Source of the DNA: Natronosalvus vescus
Lineage (GTDB): Archaea; Halobacteriota; Halobacteria; Halobacteriales; Natrialbaceae
Direction of reading: 5' to 3'
Length of the DNA stretch: 64,000 nucleotides
NCBI RefSeq assembly: GCF_023973145.1
Contig: NZ_CP099546.1
Span: forward strand, 3,410,001 to 3,474,000
Positions 1 to 8,806 of this stretch are shown here, piece by piece (the first letter of the stretch is position 1; each line of letters starts with the position of its first letter). The position numbers were made by a program, and so were the translations under genes. Under the pieces are notes generated by a model. That model was not told the DNA's origin, did no database searches, and saw only the letters and a program-made list of their open reading frames with translations.

Positions 1-122
1 GGGTTCCAGGACACCGTTTGCTCGCCGACGTCGTCACGGAAGGGGCCGAAGAAGCGACACTCGAGTTGCACGCCGGTGCATACGTCGTGATCAGTCTTGT
101 AGCCGGCGATTCTCTCCGTTGA
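1..122 (+). CDS. 3' end of an unidentified protein (partial)
   Basis: An open frame runs from base 3 to a TGA at 120-122. It encodes about 39 residues ending in AYVVISLVAGDSLR. The composition, with Glu- and Ala-rich stretches and GTC/GAC/GAG codons, is typical of haloarchaeal coding DNA, so this is most likely the C-terminus of a gene starting before the window. No family is recognised. The stop lies only one base before an ATG at 124 that could open the next gene, although the better start of that gene is further in. Confidence 0.5.
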   Translation, partial: VPGHRLLADVVTEGAEEATLELHAGAYVVISLVAGDSLR

Positions 123-189
123 GATGCGTCCTCTCGAGTCGAGATCGGGTCGCCGGCGCGCTTTTGGTGGTGTACGATCAAACAGGCGT

Positions 190-3100
190 ATGACGTACAC
201 GGCGGAGAAGGAGGCGACGTCGATCCTGACCGTCGGTTCTGCCCCCTGGCTCGAGACGGTCGATGCGACTGCGCCTGACGATACTGACACCGCGGCTGAC
301 GAGACTGGTCAGCCGGTATCTCCTGCGGTGTCTATCTATGGTCCGGTTTCCTCACTCGAGGCGGGACGAACGACCCTCGACGGATTCGACGAAGTCGATT
401 GCATTCTGACGGACGACGCCGAGGTAGTACCGTCCGTGACGAACATTCCCGTTATCGTGGGCCCACCAGGTGGCGCGACCGACGGACGAGACCCCATTGC
501 CGACGAAACGGCGACTGAAGTGACGGTTGGTTCCACTGGCGTATCCGAAGATGCGAGCAGAAGCGAGCGTGCCGAAGAGATTGGTGCCGACGAAGCGGCC
601 TGTGTGGCGCATCTCGAGTCAGCGCTCGAAGCCGGTGCCGCCGCAGTAGTGACGCCGATGACAGCCGAACAACCTACGTTACTTCGCCAACGGATAGATA
701 CCGTCATCGACCGAGAATCGTCGAGAAGGGCGCTCGAAAAGCGGGAAACGTGGTACCAGACGCTGATCGAGAAATCACCAGCCCTGTTTCTGGTGCTCGA
801 CGACGACTGTCGTGTCACGTTCACTGGTCCGTCCATCGAACACGTCGCCGGATACGATCCGGAGACGATACTCGGATCCCGGATCGACGAACGCATCCAC
901 GACGAGGATCGCAACCGATTCCGACAGGCGTTCGAGGGTGTCGTCGATGCAGGTGTCGGGGAGTCGACGTCCTGTGAATACAAGTACCGACATGCCGATG
1001 GAACCTGGCACGTCCACGAGGCCGTCATCACAAATCGGCTTGGAGGTGACGTCGTCGGTGGGATCGTGTTGTCAGTACGGGATATCACGGCTTATCGACG
1101 TGTCGAACAGGAGTTGAGCAAATCTTTCGACAGGGTGACTGATGCGTTCCTGTCGCTCGACGCGGAGTGGCGGTTCACGTACGTCAACGATCAGGCGGAA
1201 CACGTACTCGGGAAAACGAAAGCCGAATTGCTTGGTCGCCACCTTATCGACGCCTTTCCCAAAATCGAAGGGACGCCCTTCGAACGGGAGTCACTCGCCG
1301 CAATGAAGACCCAGGAGCCACGAACGATCGAGAGCTATTACGAGCCACTGGAACGGTGGTTCGAAGCGCGAATGTATCCGTCCCCTTCCGGGCTGTCAAT
1401 TTACTTTAAAGACGTCTCGACGCGAGTCGAGCGGGAACGAACGCTGGCCGATCGTTCCGAACGACTGCAGGTGCTGATCGAGAACGTACCGGTAGTGTTC
1501 TTTTCCCTCGATGAAACGGGGACGTTTACACTTTCTGAGGGACACGGTCTGGAACGGATCGGCTACGAGCCCAATGAGGTCGCCGGCGAATCGATTTACG
1601 ACGTGTATAGCGATCATCCCGGAATACTCCAGGACGTCAACCGAGCCTTCAACGGGGAGGCCGTCCACTCGTTCCGGTTGGTCAGTGGTCGAAGTTTCGA
1701 GACGTGGTATCGACCCGTCGTATCCGGCGATACCGTCGAGCGAGTGATCGGCATCGGCGTCGACGTAACGGAACGACAGCAGTACGACGAAACCCTCAAC
1801 ACGCTCTATGAAGCGACACAACACCTGCTAACAGTCGAAACCAAACAGGTAGCCTGTGAGTACATCGTCGACGTCGCGACGGACGTACTCGATCTCGAAA
1901 ACGTCGCCGTCTACCGGTTCGACGAACACGAGAACGAACTCGTTCCGGCGGCCTACACGACGAACTTACTGACTCGCTTCGGAACGCCACCACGGTTCGG
2001 GCCGAACAGTAGTATCGCCTGGAACGTGTTCGTGACGGGCGAGACTGCAGTCTACGATGACGTTCGAGAATCCGAACACGTCTACGATTCGGACGCAACC
2101 GTACGAAGCGGGCTCTTCGTTCCGCTCGGGGAACACGGCGTCCTCGTCGCATTGACGGCGGACGTCGGCTCCTACGAGACGGATGTCGTCGATCTCGCAC
2201 AGGTGTTCGGGGCGACCGCCGAGGCCGCCCTCGACCGCATCAGTCGCACCGAACGACTCCACGAGCGTGAACAGGAATTGAAACGGCAAAACGAACACCT
2301 GGCCCAACTCAACGATGCCAGTTCGCTGAGAGAGGACATCGAATCGTTGCTCTTGCGGGCAGAGTCGCGTGCGGAAATCGAAGCGGGTATTTGCGATCGA
2401 TTGGTCGACATCGAAGGCTGTTCGTACGCGTGGATCGGTGAACCCGACCCTGGCGGAAACCAGATCGTTGCCAATGCCGAGGCCGGATACGGCCGTGGCT
2501 ATCTCGAGGCAGTGACGGTCACGGCCGTCGACGACGTGGGTGCGGAACCCACCGGACGAACCGCACGAACGTTGCAGCCGACCAGCATCGACAACGTCGG
2601 TTCGGATCTTCGGCACGGAAAGTGGCGTACTGAAGCCCTCTCACGTGATTTTCAGAGCGTCTACGCTGTCCCGATGGTGTACGACGACTTCCTGTATGGG
2701 GTAATCTCCGTCTACAGCACCGATCACACCGCGTTCGACGACCCGACCCGGTCGACGCTCGCTGAACTCGGCGAAACGATCGCCTACGCGATCGACGCCG
2801 TTCAACGCAAACGTGCCCTTCTGGGGGACGAAACGACCGAAATCGAACTCGAGATCCCGGCTGAGACGCCGCTGTCGACGCTTTCACAGATCGTCGATGG
2901 TCGTGTCGATCTCGAGGGCGTCCTTCCACAGGAGGACGGAACGACGATCGTCTTCGCAAGCGTCGAGGGATCGGTCGAACCCGAGGAACTCGAGTCGATC
3001 AACACGGTCGCCAGCGGGAGCGTTATTACTCGTGATGATGATCGAACGGTGGTACAACTGACGCTCACCGAGACGTTCCTTTCGTCGATCGTAGACAGTC

Positions 3101-3507
3101 ACGGCGGGGCACTTCGAGAGTTTACGACGCATCACGAAGAGGGGACGCGTACGACGCTCGAAGTACCACATTCCGTCGACGTGCGCGACGTCCTCTCCGA
3201 CATCAACCGTCGTGGCCTGTCTGCGTCGCTGGTTGCACGGCGAGAACACATCGCGGACGATGGATCGAGTATCGATCCCACTCGACCAGAGCAGTACGAC
3301 GAACTGCTTGGTAATCTAACCGATCGCCAGCGGGAGGTCGTGCAGACGGCCTATCACGGTGGCTTTTTCGACTGGCCGCGAGCTACGACCGGTGAGGATC
3401 TGGCGACGTCGCTCGACATTTCCCCACCCGCATTCCATAACCACGTTCGGACGGTAGAACGGAAGGTTTTCGCGGCGTTGTTCGATGGCGAACGCGCCGA
3501 TGGTTAA
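190..3507 (+). CDS. PAS/GAF sensor with bacterio-opsin activator-type HTH-10 domain
   Basis: Predicted one-component transcription regulator of 1105 aa in the haloarchaeal Bat-like family. The first ~200 residues have no clear domain. PAS domains follow at roughly 205-310, 315-420 and 425-530. A GAF domain lies at about 540-690 (TKQVACEYIVDVATDVLDLE) and a second GAF-like domain at 725-880. A Bat-type wedge domain precedes the C-terminal HTH-10 helix-turn-helix (LTDRQREVVQTAYHGGFFDW, then TTGEDLATSLDISPPAFHNH). There is no kinase core, so the ligand or redox signal is probably coupled directly to DNA binding. I prefer ATG 190 to ATG 124 because the extra 22 residues are Arg-rich and unlike this proteome, while SILTVGSAPW looks like a natural N-terminus. 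The signal and target genes are unknown. A HalOD1 gene follows and may be functionally linked. Confidence 0.87.
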   Translation: MTYTAEKEATSILTVGSAPWLETVDATAPDDTDTAADETGQPVSPAVSIYGPVSSLEAGRTTLDGFDEVDCILTDDAEVVPSVTNIPVIVGPPGGATDGRDPIADETATEVTVGSTGVSEDASRSERAEEIGADEAACVAHLESALEAGAAAVVTPMTAEQPTLLRQRIDTVIDRESSRRALEKRETWYQTLIEKSPALFLVLDDDCRVTFTGPSIEHVAGYDPETILGSRIDERIHDEDRNRFRQAFEGVVDAGVGESTSCEYKYRHADGTWHVHEAVITNRLGGDVVGGIVLSVRDITAYRRVEQELSKSFDRVTDAFLSLDAEWRFTYVNDQAEHVLGKTKAELLGRHLIDAFPKIEGTPFERESLAAMKTQEPRTIESYYEPLERWFEARMYPSPSGLSIYFKDVSTRVERERTLADRSERLQVLIENVPVVFFSLDETGTFTLSEGHGLERIGYEPNEVAGESIYDVYSDHPGILQDVNRAFNGEAVHSFRLVSGRSFETWYRPVVSGDTVERVIGIGVDVTERQQYDETLNTLYEATQHLLTVETKQVACEYIVDVATDVLDLENVAVYRFDEHENELVPAAYTTNLLTRFGTPPRFGPNSSIAWNVFVTGETAVYDDVRESEHVYDSDATVRSGLFVPLGEHGVLVALTADVGSYETDVVDLAQVFGATAEAALDRISRTERLHEREQELKRQNEHLAQLNDASSLREDIESLLLRAESRAEIEAGICDRLVDIEGCSYAWIGEPDPGGNQIVANAEAGYGRGYLEAVTVTAVDDVGAEPTGRTARTLQPTSIDNVGSDLRHGKWRTEALSRDFQSVYAVPMVYDDFLYGVISVYSTDHTAFDDPTRSTLAELGETIAYAIDAVQRKRALLGDETTEIELEIPAETPLSTLSQIVDGRVDLEGVLPQEDGTTIVFASVEGSVEPEELESINTVASGSVITRDDDRTVVQLTLTETFLSSIVDSHGGALREFTTHHEEGTRTTLEVPHSVDVRDVLSDINRRGLSASLVARREHIADDGSSIDPTRPEQYDELLGNLTDRQREVVQTAYHGGFFDWPRATTGEDLATSLDISPPAFHNHVRTVERKVFAALFDGERADG

Positions 3508-3621
3508 TCCTTTAACCACACCTCCTGGTAGCACTTATACAGTTAATAGTCACGCTCTTTAGAACCACCCTCGTACAGATAATCGTCTTCCCAGGACGCA
3601 TATTGGGGGGTCGGATACAGC

Positions 3622-3927
3622 ATGACCGAAACGTCTACACAATCACAGGGCATGGTTGCTGAAGCATACACAATTCAATACGATCGACTCGATAACACAC
3701 CGCTCAGCGTAGCGGTAGCCGAAGCCGTCGGAACCGCCACTGGAACCGATATTACGGCACTCGACCCGCTTCATTATGCGATCGATGCTGACGCACTCGA
3801 GCGACTTTTTGAACCCCGGGCAGACGGGCTTCGAACCGGCGGTCGGGTTACGTTTGAATTCAACGAGTGTCTAGTTACAGTCACATCGGACGGTGAGATC
3901 ACCGTCGAACCGATTGCTGAGCGTTAA
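3622..3927 (+). CDS. HalOD1-type small protein
   Basis: A 101-aa acidic protein matching the haloarchaeal output domain HalOD1. The core reads LSVAVAEAVGTATGTDITAL, then DPLHYAIDADALERLF, and ends in a beta hairpin (VTFEFNECLVTVTSDGEITV). HalOD1 proteins occur alone or fused to receiver domains and are thought to be signalling outputs; their biochemical role is not established. The gene follows the PAS/GAF/HTH regulator on the same strand after a 114-nt gap with its own TATA-like sequences (3533-3541 and 3600-3605). It therefore probably has its own promoter. Confidence 0.82.
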   Translation: MTETSTQSQGMVAEAYTIQYDRLDNTPLSVAVAEAVGTATGTDITALDPLHYAIDADALERLFEPRADGLRTGGRVTFEFNECLVTVTSDGEITVEPIAER

Positions 3928-4038
3928 TCAGTTACTTTCGTTTCCGTTGGTATTTCACCCTGGTGTGGGGACGACTTCGTTGGGCCAGGGTGGGATATTA
4001 ACACACTATATTGTATTTATCCATCATAGGAAACTGAC

Positions 4039-4044
4039 TTATAC
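4039..4044 (+). promoter_or_regulatory. TATA box of the 34-aa mini-gene
   Basis: TTATAC centred about 26 nt before ATG 4067, the spacing expected for a leaderless archaeal transcript. This supports 4067 as a genuine start. Confidence 0.55.
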
Positions 4045-4066
4045 CTGCTAGTCGCTACGATGTGCC

Positions 4067-4171
4067 ATGACATCGAAGACAACGATGAAAGACGTCAGTC
4101 ACACCCCACCAACCGGCGATTCAGTCACGAACGTCTGGCACCGAGGCCACTCGGCGCACGAAGACGAGTAG
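4067..4171 (+). CDS. 34-aa mini-protein, function unknown
   Basis: A very short reading frame of 34 codons ending in TAG, rich in His, Thr and Asp/Glu, with the segment MKDVSHTPPTGDSVTNVWHR. It has haloarchaeal codon use, and a TATA box 22-28 nt before the ATG implies a leaderless mRNA. The next 148 nt contain no gene. There is no membrane segment or Cys motif. An internal ATG at 4085 (residue 7) is an alternative start. I do not recognise a function; promoter spacing and composition make it more than a chance frame. Confidence 0.55.
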   Translation: MTSKTTMKDVSHTPPTGDSVTNVWHRGHSAHEDE

Positions 4172-4285
4172 CGGACATCGTTCGGATTACGCAGTGTAAG
4201 CTATGTTGAGGTACTCGAACCGCGGTACGTACACTCGAGTGCACTCCCGACGAGTACCGACAGAGATTTCCGCCGCCCCAAGGGG

Positions 4286-4291
4286 TTTATA
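4286..4291 (+). promoter_or_regulatory. TATA box of the CysD-like gene
   Basis: TTTATA preceded by a G-rich stretch, about 29-34 nt before ATG 4320. This predicts a leaderless or very short-leader transcript. Confidence 0.55.
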
Positions 4292-4319
4292 CGCTGGTAA
4301 TTATATCTCATTATAGCGT

Positions 4320-5291
4320 ATGGCCACAGATTTCCCGCACAACGTTACCGTCGATTACGAAGACGGCATCGACGAAGACCCCGAGGACTATCCGCACATC
4401 CACGACAAAATCGAGAAAGCCATCGACGTCACCCGCCAGAGCCTTGAGCAGTACGAGAACCCGGCCGTGATGTGGACCGGCGGCAAGGACTCGACGCTCG
4501 TTCTGTACTTCGTCAAAGAGGTTGCCGATCGATACGACCTCGAGGTACCGCCAGCGATCTTCATCGATCACTACCAGCACTTCCAGGCGATCCACGACTT
4601 CGTCGACCACTGGGCCGACGAGTGGGATCTCGACGTCATCTACGCGCGCAACGATGACATTGGCGACTACGTCGACGACCACGGTCTCGAACCGGGTGAC
4701 GACATCCCCGTCGCTGCACTCGACGAGCACAACCGTCACCACATCGAGAACATCCTCGAGTACGACGAGGAGTCGTTCCCGTTCCTGCTCGACACCTACG
4801 CGGGGAACCACCTCCTCAAGACCGTCGCACTCAACGATGCCCTCGAAAATTACGATGTGGACGGCGTGATCTCTGGTGTCCGCTGGGACGAACAGGAAGC
4901 CCGTGCCGACGAGACGTTCTTCTCCCCGCGCCACGATCCGGATATCTACCCGCCCCACGACCGGGTTCAACCGATCCTCCACTTCGACGAACGGGCGGTC
5001 TGGGAGGCCTTCTGGAACTTCGTCGTCCCCGATACGGTAGCGAGCTATCCCGACGACGGCTACGTCCCACAGAACGCCGAAGACCTCCCCAAAGGAGTCG
5101 AACAGGACGACATCCCGGTCTCGCCCAAGTACTGGGAGGGGTTCCGATCGCTCGGCAGCGAAATCAGCACGAAGAAATCGAACGACGAACCGGCCTGGCT
5201 CCAGGATCTCGAGGGGACGACCGAGCGTGCCGGCCGTGCCCAGGACAAAGAGGATCTGATGGAGCGGTTGCGCGACCTCGGGTACATGTAA
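4320..5291 (+). CDS. CysD-like PP-loop ATP pyrophosphatase (PAPS reductase/ATP sulfurylase-2 family)
   Basis: A 323-aa protein of the adenine-nucleotide alpha-hydrolase (PP-loop) superfamily. The PP-loop is WTGGKDSTLVL near residue 53. Two segments align by eye with CysD, subunit 2 of bacterial sulfate adenylyltransferase: GVISGVRWDEQEARADETFF around residue 186, and FRSLGSEISTKK followed by a C-terminal TTERAGRAQDKEDLMERL. The protein contains no cysteine at all, so it cannot be an assimilatory PAPS reductase, which needs a C-terminal Cys. CysD normally works with the GTPase CysN, and no CysN-like gene is in this window. Substrate adenylation (sulfate or another acid) is therefore inferred. 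It stands alone with its own promoter. Confidence 0.78.
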   Translation: MATDFPHNVTVDYEDGIDEDPEDYPHIHDKIEKAIDVTRQSLEQYENPAVMWTGGKDSTLVLYFVKEVADRYDLEVPPAIFIDHYQHFQAIHDFVDHWADEWDLDVIYARNDDIGDYVDDHGLEPGDDIPVAALDEHNRHHIENILEYDEESFPFLLDTYAGNHLLKTVALNDALENYDVDGVISGVRWDEQEARADETFFSPRHDPDIYPPHDRVQPILHFDERAVWEAFWNFVVPDTVASYPDDGYVPQNAEDLPKGVEQDDIPVSPKYWEGFRSLGSEISTKKSNDEPAWLQDLEGTTERAGRAQDKEDLMERLRDLGYM

Positions 5292-5574
5292 CTCGAAACG
5301 GAACGAATTGCTATTGGACGTATACGCCGCGACGTTCTGGTCACGGTGAATACCCCACACTGTCAAAAGACTCCGGTGGCATCGGAGAAAGTCGGCTCAA
5401 CCAGTCCGGCGGAGGCCTGGTTCTCGAGCTGGACGAGTTTCCCAGCTGGCCCTACACATAGCGGAACCAGAATCGGAACATACGCTCCAGTAATCGAACG
5501 ATTCTTTCGTGTTACAGGTGGATCGGCCGTCACCTAACGAGTGAGAACGCACCACCCTGTAACTGACCAACCGA

Positions 5575-7371
5575 TCACTCGACCGTGACGCTCTTGGCGA
5601 GATTCCGCGGCCGATCGATCGAGCGGCCCAGTTCGTTGGCCACCCAGTAGGCGACCAGTTGTAACTGCACGTTAGCCAGCACCGACCCGGCGATCTGGTC
5701 GCTTTCGGGTACTTCGAGCACCGCGTCTGCGTACCGTTCGACGTCGCTTTTGCCGTCGGTCACCGCGACAACTGGTGCACCTCGAGCCTCGACTTCTTTG
5801 ACGTTCCCGATGGTCTTCCGGGCGGCTTCCCCGTTGCCGATCACCGGAGCGAAGACCGGCGTCTCCTCGGTTACGAGCGCCAGCGGGCCGTGTTTCAGCT
5901 CCCCGGCAGCGAACCCTTCGGCGTGTTTGTAGGTAATTTCCTTCATCTTGAGTGCCCCCTCGAGTGCGGTCGGGTACAGTAACCCGCGACCGATGAAGAA
6001 GTACGCCTCGGCGTCGCGAAACACCTCGGCGACGAGTCGGGCCTGGGAGGTGTCGAGCACCGTTTGCACCTGCCCGGGGAGATCCCGGAGCGGTTGGATC
6101 GTCTCCCGATCGGGCGAGTCTGCGAGGTGCGTGGCAACCAACGCGAGTGCGACCTGCTGGCTCGCGAAGGTCTTCGTGGCGGCGACCCCGATCTCGGGGC
6201 CGGCCCGGATGTAGAGCGCGTGATCGCACTCTCGCGCGGCGGTGCTGCCGACCGTGTTGGTCACGGCGAGCGTCCGGGCACCCAGCCGGTTCGCACAGCG
6301 AAGCGCCCTGAGCGTGTCGGCGGTCTCACCGCTCTGGGTCACTCCGACGACGAGCGTATCCTCGTCGATGACGGCCGACTCGGGGGTGTACTCGCTGGCC
6401 AGGGTCGCGGTTGCCCGAATCTCACGCGCTCGCAGTAACTGAGCCCCAAACATGGCGGCATGATAGGATGTACCACAGGCGACGAACTGGACGAACTCGC
6501 CGCTCGAGAGTCCATCGAGATCCTCGAACGTGACGATCCCGTCGAGTTCGTCGACGCGGCCGCGAAGGCATTGCCGTAGCGCGGTCGGTTGCTCGTTGAT
6601 CTCTTTGAGCATGTAGTGGTCGTACCCGCTCTTGCCTGCCTCCTCGGGATCCCAGTCGATCGTCTTCACGTCCATCTGGAGGGGGTTCCCATCGCCGTCG
6701 GTGACCGACATCGATTCCGCGTCGATCCTGGCGAACGTCCCATCCTCGAGGTACACCACTTGATCGGTGTGTTCGATGAACGCCGGAACGTCGCTGGCGA
6801 GGTAGTTCGATTCCTCCCCGAGACCCAGGACGAGCGGGGAGTCCTGGCGGGTTCCATAGATCGCGTCTCCCTCCGCGAACACCGCAGCGATTGCGTAGCT
6901 CCCCTCGAGTCGATCGATGGCCGTTCGAAACGCCCGTTCTTCGTCGAATCCTGCCTCGAGGTACTGCCCGATCAGGTGGGGGACGACTTCGGTATCGGTA
7001 TCGCTCGAGAAGGCGACGCCCGAGTCCGTCAGTTTGTCCCGGAGCGACTGGTAGTTCTCGATGATGCCGTTGTGGACGACGGCGACCCGTTCGTCGCTGT
7101 CGGTGTGTGGGTGTGCGTTCTCGTCCAACGGTGGGCCGTGGGTACTCCAGCGGGTGTGGCCGATTCCGATCCGCGTCTCGAGGGGCGATTCCTCGGCGAG
7201 TGCGCGATCGAGCGCCTCGACTTCACCCGCACGTTTGCACACCTGAACGTCCGGGCCGGGAACGGCGACACCAGCCGAATCGTAGCCGCGATACTCGAGA
7301 CTGTACAGCCCCTCGAGCAACACGTCCTGGGCGATGTCCTCGGAGCCAGCGTAGCCGACGATGCCGCACAT
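5575..7371 (-). CDS. glmS: Glutamine-fructose-6-phosphate aminotransferase (isomerizing)
   Basis: Makes glucosamine-6-phosphate from fructose-6-phosphate and glutamine, the first step of UDP-GlcNAc synthesis; cytosolic. The predicted protein is 598 aa, the normal family length. Starting at MCGIVGYAG puts the N-terminal nucleophile Cys at residue 2, typical of class II glutamine amidotransferases; an ATG 9 nt upstream would bury it, so 7371 is chosen. The glutaminase domain covers about 1-220 (YRGYDSAG, HTRWSTHG). Two SIS sugar-isomerase domains follow (FVACGTSYHAAM; GRGLLYPTALEGALKMKEI). The C-terminus ends LAKSVTVE as in GlmS. The start overlaps the stop of the upstream glmU-like gene in a TGATG junction, indicating translational coupling. 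Confidence 0.96.
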   Translation of the reverse strand: MCGIVGYAGSEDIAQDVLLEGLYSLEYRGYDSAGVAVPGPDVQVCKRAGEVEALDRALAEESPLETRIGIGHTRWSTHGPPLDENAHPHTDSDERVAVVHNGIIENYQSLRDKLTDSGVAFSSDTDTEVVPHLIGQYLEAGFDEERAFRTAIDRLEGSYAIAAVFAEGDAIYGTRQDSPLVLGLGEESNYLASDVPAFIEHTDQVVYLEDGTFARIDAESMSVTDGDGNPLQMDVKTIDWDPEEAGKSGYDHYMLKEINEQPTALRQCLRGRVDELDGIVTFEDLDGLSSGEFVQFVACGTSYHAAMFGAQLLRAREIRATATLASEYTPESAVIDEDTLVVGVTQSGETADTLRALRCANRLGARTLAVTNTVGSTAARECDHALYIRAGPEIGVAATKTFASQQVALALVATHLADSPDRETIQPLRDLPGQVQTVLDTSQARLVAEVFRDAEAYFFIGRGLLYPTALEGALKMKEITYKHAEGFAAGELKHGPLALVTEETPVFAPVIGNGEAARKTIGNVKEVEARGAPVVAVTDGKSDVERYADAVLEVPESDQIAGSVLANVQLQLVAYWVANELGRSIDRPRNLAKSVTVE

Positions 7372-8543
7372 CAGTGCCACACCTCGGCATCGCTCTCGAG
7401 CGTTCCATTGACGGTGGCTCCTGCGTGGATTACTGTTTCGGCACCGACCATCGTCCCGGGGGCGTACGTCACTCCACCCTCGTCGCTCACGCGATCGGCG
7501 AGCAGCGCTCCCAGGGATTCGCGCTGATGGATTCGGTCACCGACGACGACGTCACCGGGACCGCCGACGACCGAGGAGCCCACGCCGATCTGCACGCCTC
7601 GACCGGTGACCCCCTCTATCACCGTCGCGCCCGATCCGATTCTGGTGTCGGCATCGACGACGCTGTGTTCGACAACGGTTCCCGAACCGACGGTCACGTT
7701 GGCCCCCAGCGAGACGTACGGCCCGACGACGGCACCCGGCCCGACGACGCAGTCGGCCGATATCGCAACTGGCTCGCGAATCACGGCGGAGTCGTGGACG
7801 CGTGCAGCGGCGTCGACGTGGCTCTCGACGAGTCCGTGATCGAACAGTGCCCTCGCCACCTCGAGTAAGTCCCACGGATAGGTCGCGTCGATCCACAGCC
7901 CTTCGGAGGCGACACCGCGAACGGTTTCACCCCGATCGATGACTGCAGAGAGACAATCGACCAGCGACAGTTCACCCGCCACCCGATCCATCGATTCGAG
8001 AACCTCGAGGACGACGGGTTCGATCGCGTAGACGCCGGCGTTGAGGCGATAGTGCCGGGAATCCTGCGGTCGTTCGACGAGTTCGACGACGCGGTCGCCT
8101 TCGAGGATGACGCCACCGTACAGCGACACGTCGTCCCGTCGTGTCGTACCGATCGTCGCAGCGGCGGCTGCGTCGTGGTTGGTACGGACGTCCTCGACGA
8201 TTCGCTCGTCGACGAGTTGGTCACCGTTGACCACGAGTGCGGAGCCGGAGATCTCCGAGGCGGCAGTGAGCAACGCGTGGCCGCTGCCGAGTTGCTTGTC
8301 CTGTACGACGTACGTGAGCGGGACGTCGCGATAGGTCGACCCGAAGTGAGATTGTACCCGGTCGCGACCGTGGCCGACGACGACGACGATTTCCGTTATT
8401 CCGGTATCGACGAGGACGTCGAATACGTGCTCGAGGATCGGTTTCGTGACGGCTGGTAACATCGGTTTCGGCCGATGTCGGGTGAGCGGGCGGAGCCGTC
8501 TCCCCTCCCCTGCAGCGAGAACGATAGCGAACCGAGGGTTCAT
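7371..8543 (-). CDS. GlmU-like bifunctional sugar-1-phosphate nucleotidyltransferase/acetyltransferase
   Basis: Probably acetylates GlcN-1-P and/or transfers a nucleotidyl group to GlcNAc-1-P, completing UDP-GlcNAc synthesis with GlmS. The protein is 390 aa. The N-terminal nucleotidyltransferase has the signature LAAGEGRRLRPLTRHRPKPM at residues 8-27 and QDKQLGSGHALL for base recognition. The C-terminal ~150 residues are hexapeptide repeats of a left-handed beta-helix (VVGPGAVVGPYVSLGANVTV). The start at 8543 (MNPRFAIVLAAGEG) is chosen because the 55 upstream codons are atypical and lie before the conserved N-terminus. Archaeal relatives are often annotated glucose-1-phosphate thymidylyltransferase, but the neighbour glmS favours the amino-sugar role. 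The gene forms an operon with glmS. Confidence 0.88.
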   Translation of the reverse strand: MNPRFAIVLAAGEGRRLRPLTRHRPKPMLPAVTKPILEHVFDVLVDTGITEIVVVVGHGRDRVQSHFGSTYRDVPLTYVVQDKQLGSGHALLTAASEISGSALVVNGDQLVDERIVEDVRTNHDAAAAATIGTTRRDDVSLYGGVILEGDRVVELVERPQDSRHYRLNAGVYAIEPVVLEVLESMDRVAGELSLVDCLSAVIDRGETVRGVASEGLWIDATYPWDLLEVARALFDHGLVESHVDAAARVHDSAVIREPVAISADCVVGPGAVVGPYVSLGANVTVGSGTVVEHSVVDADTRIGSGATVIEGVTGRGVQIGVGSSVVGGPGDVVVGDRIHQRESLGALLADRVSDEGGVTYAPGTMVGAETVIHAGATVNGTLESDAEVWH

Positions 8544-8806
8544 ACTACTGATAATAGATACACACAACGTTATTCTTGTGGCTTCCGAACAGGGGTCGTC
8601 GATGTCGGTGCCGTGTGGCAGATCGCGTATCGTGACTATCGCGAAGCGGCGAGTCTCAGGGAATTCGTTGACTGCTCGACTCCGTCTGTTGGTGACGGGA
8701 TAGGTCACTCGATGAGTGACGATTGGTTACAGACCCGTCTCCCCTGCAGCGAGGGTACCGGACGCTCGTATGCAGCCCCATCGGACGGCGATAACTCGAG
8801 CCCGAT

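Noticed and set aside
5346-5537. A 63-aa frame after the CysD-like gene
   Set aside because: Composition rich in Ser, Thr, Trp and Arg, GTG start, no promoter, and no match to haloarchaeal style.
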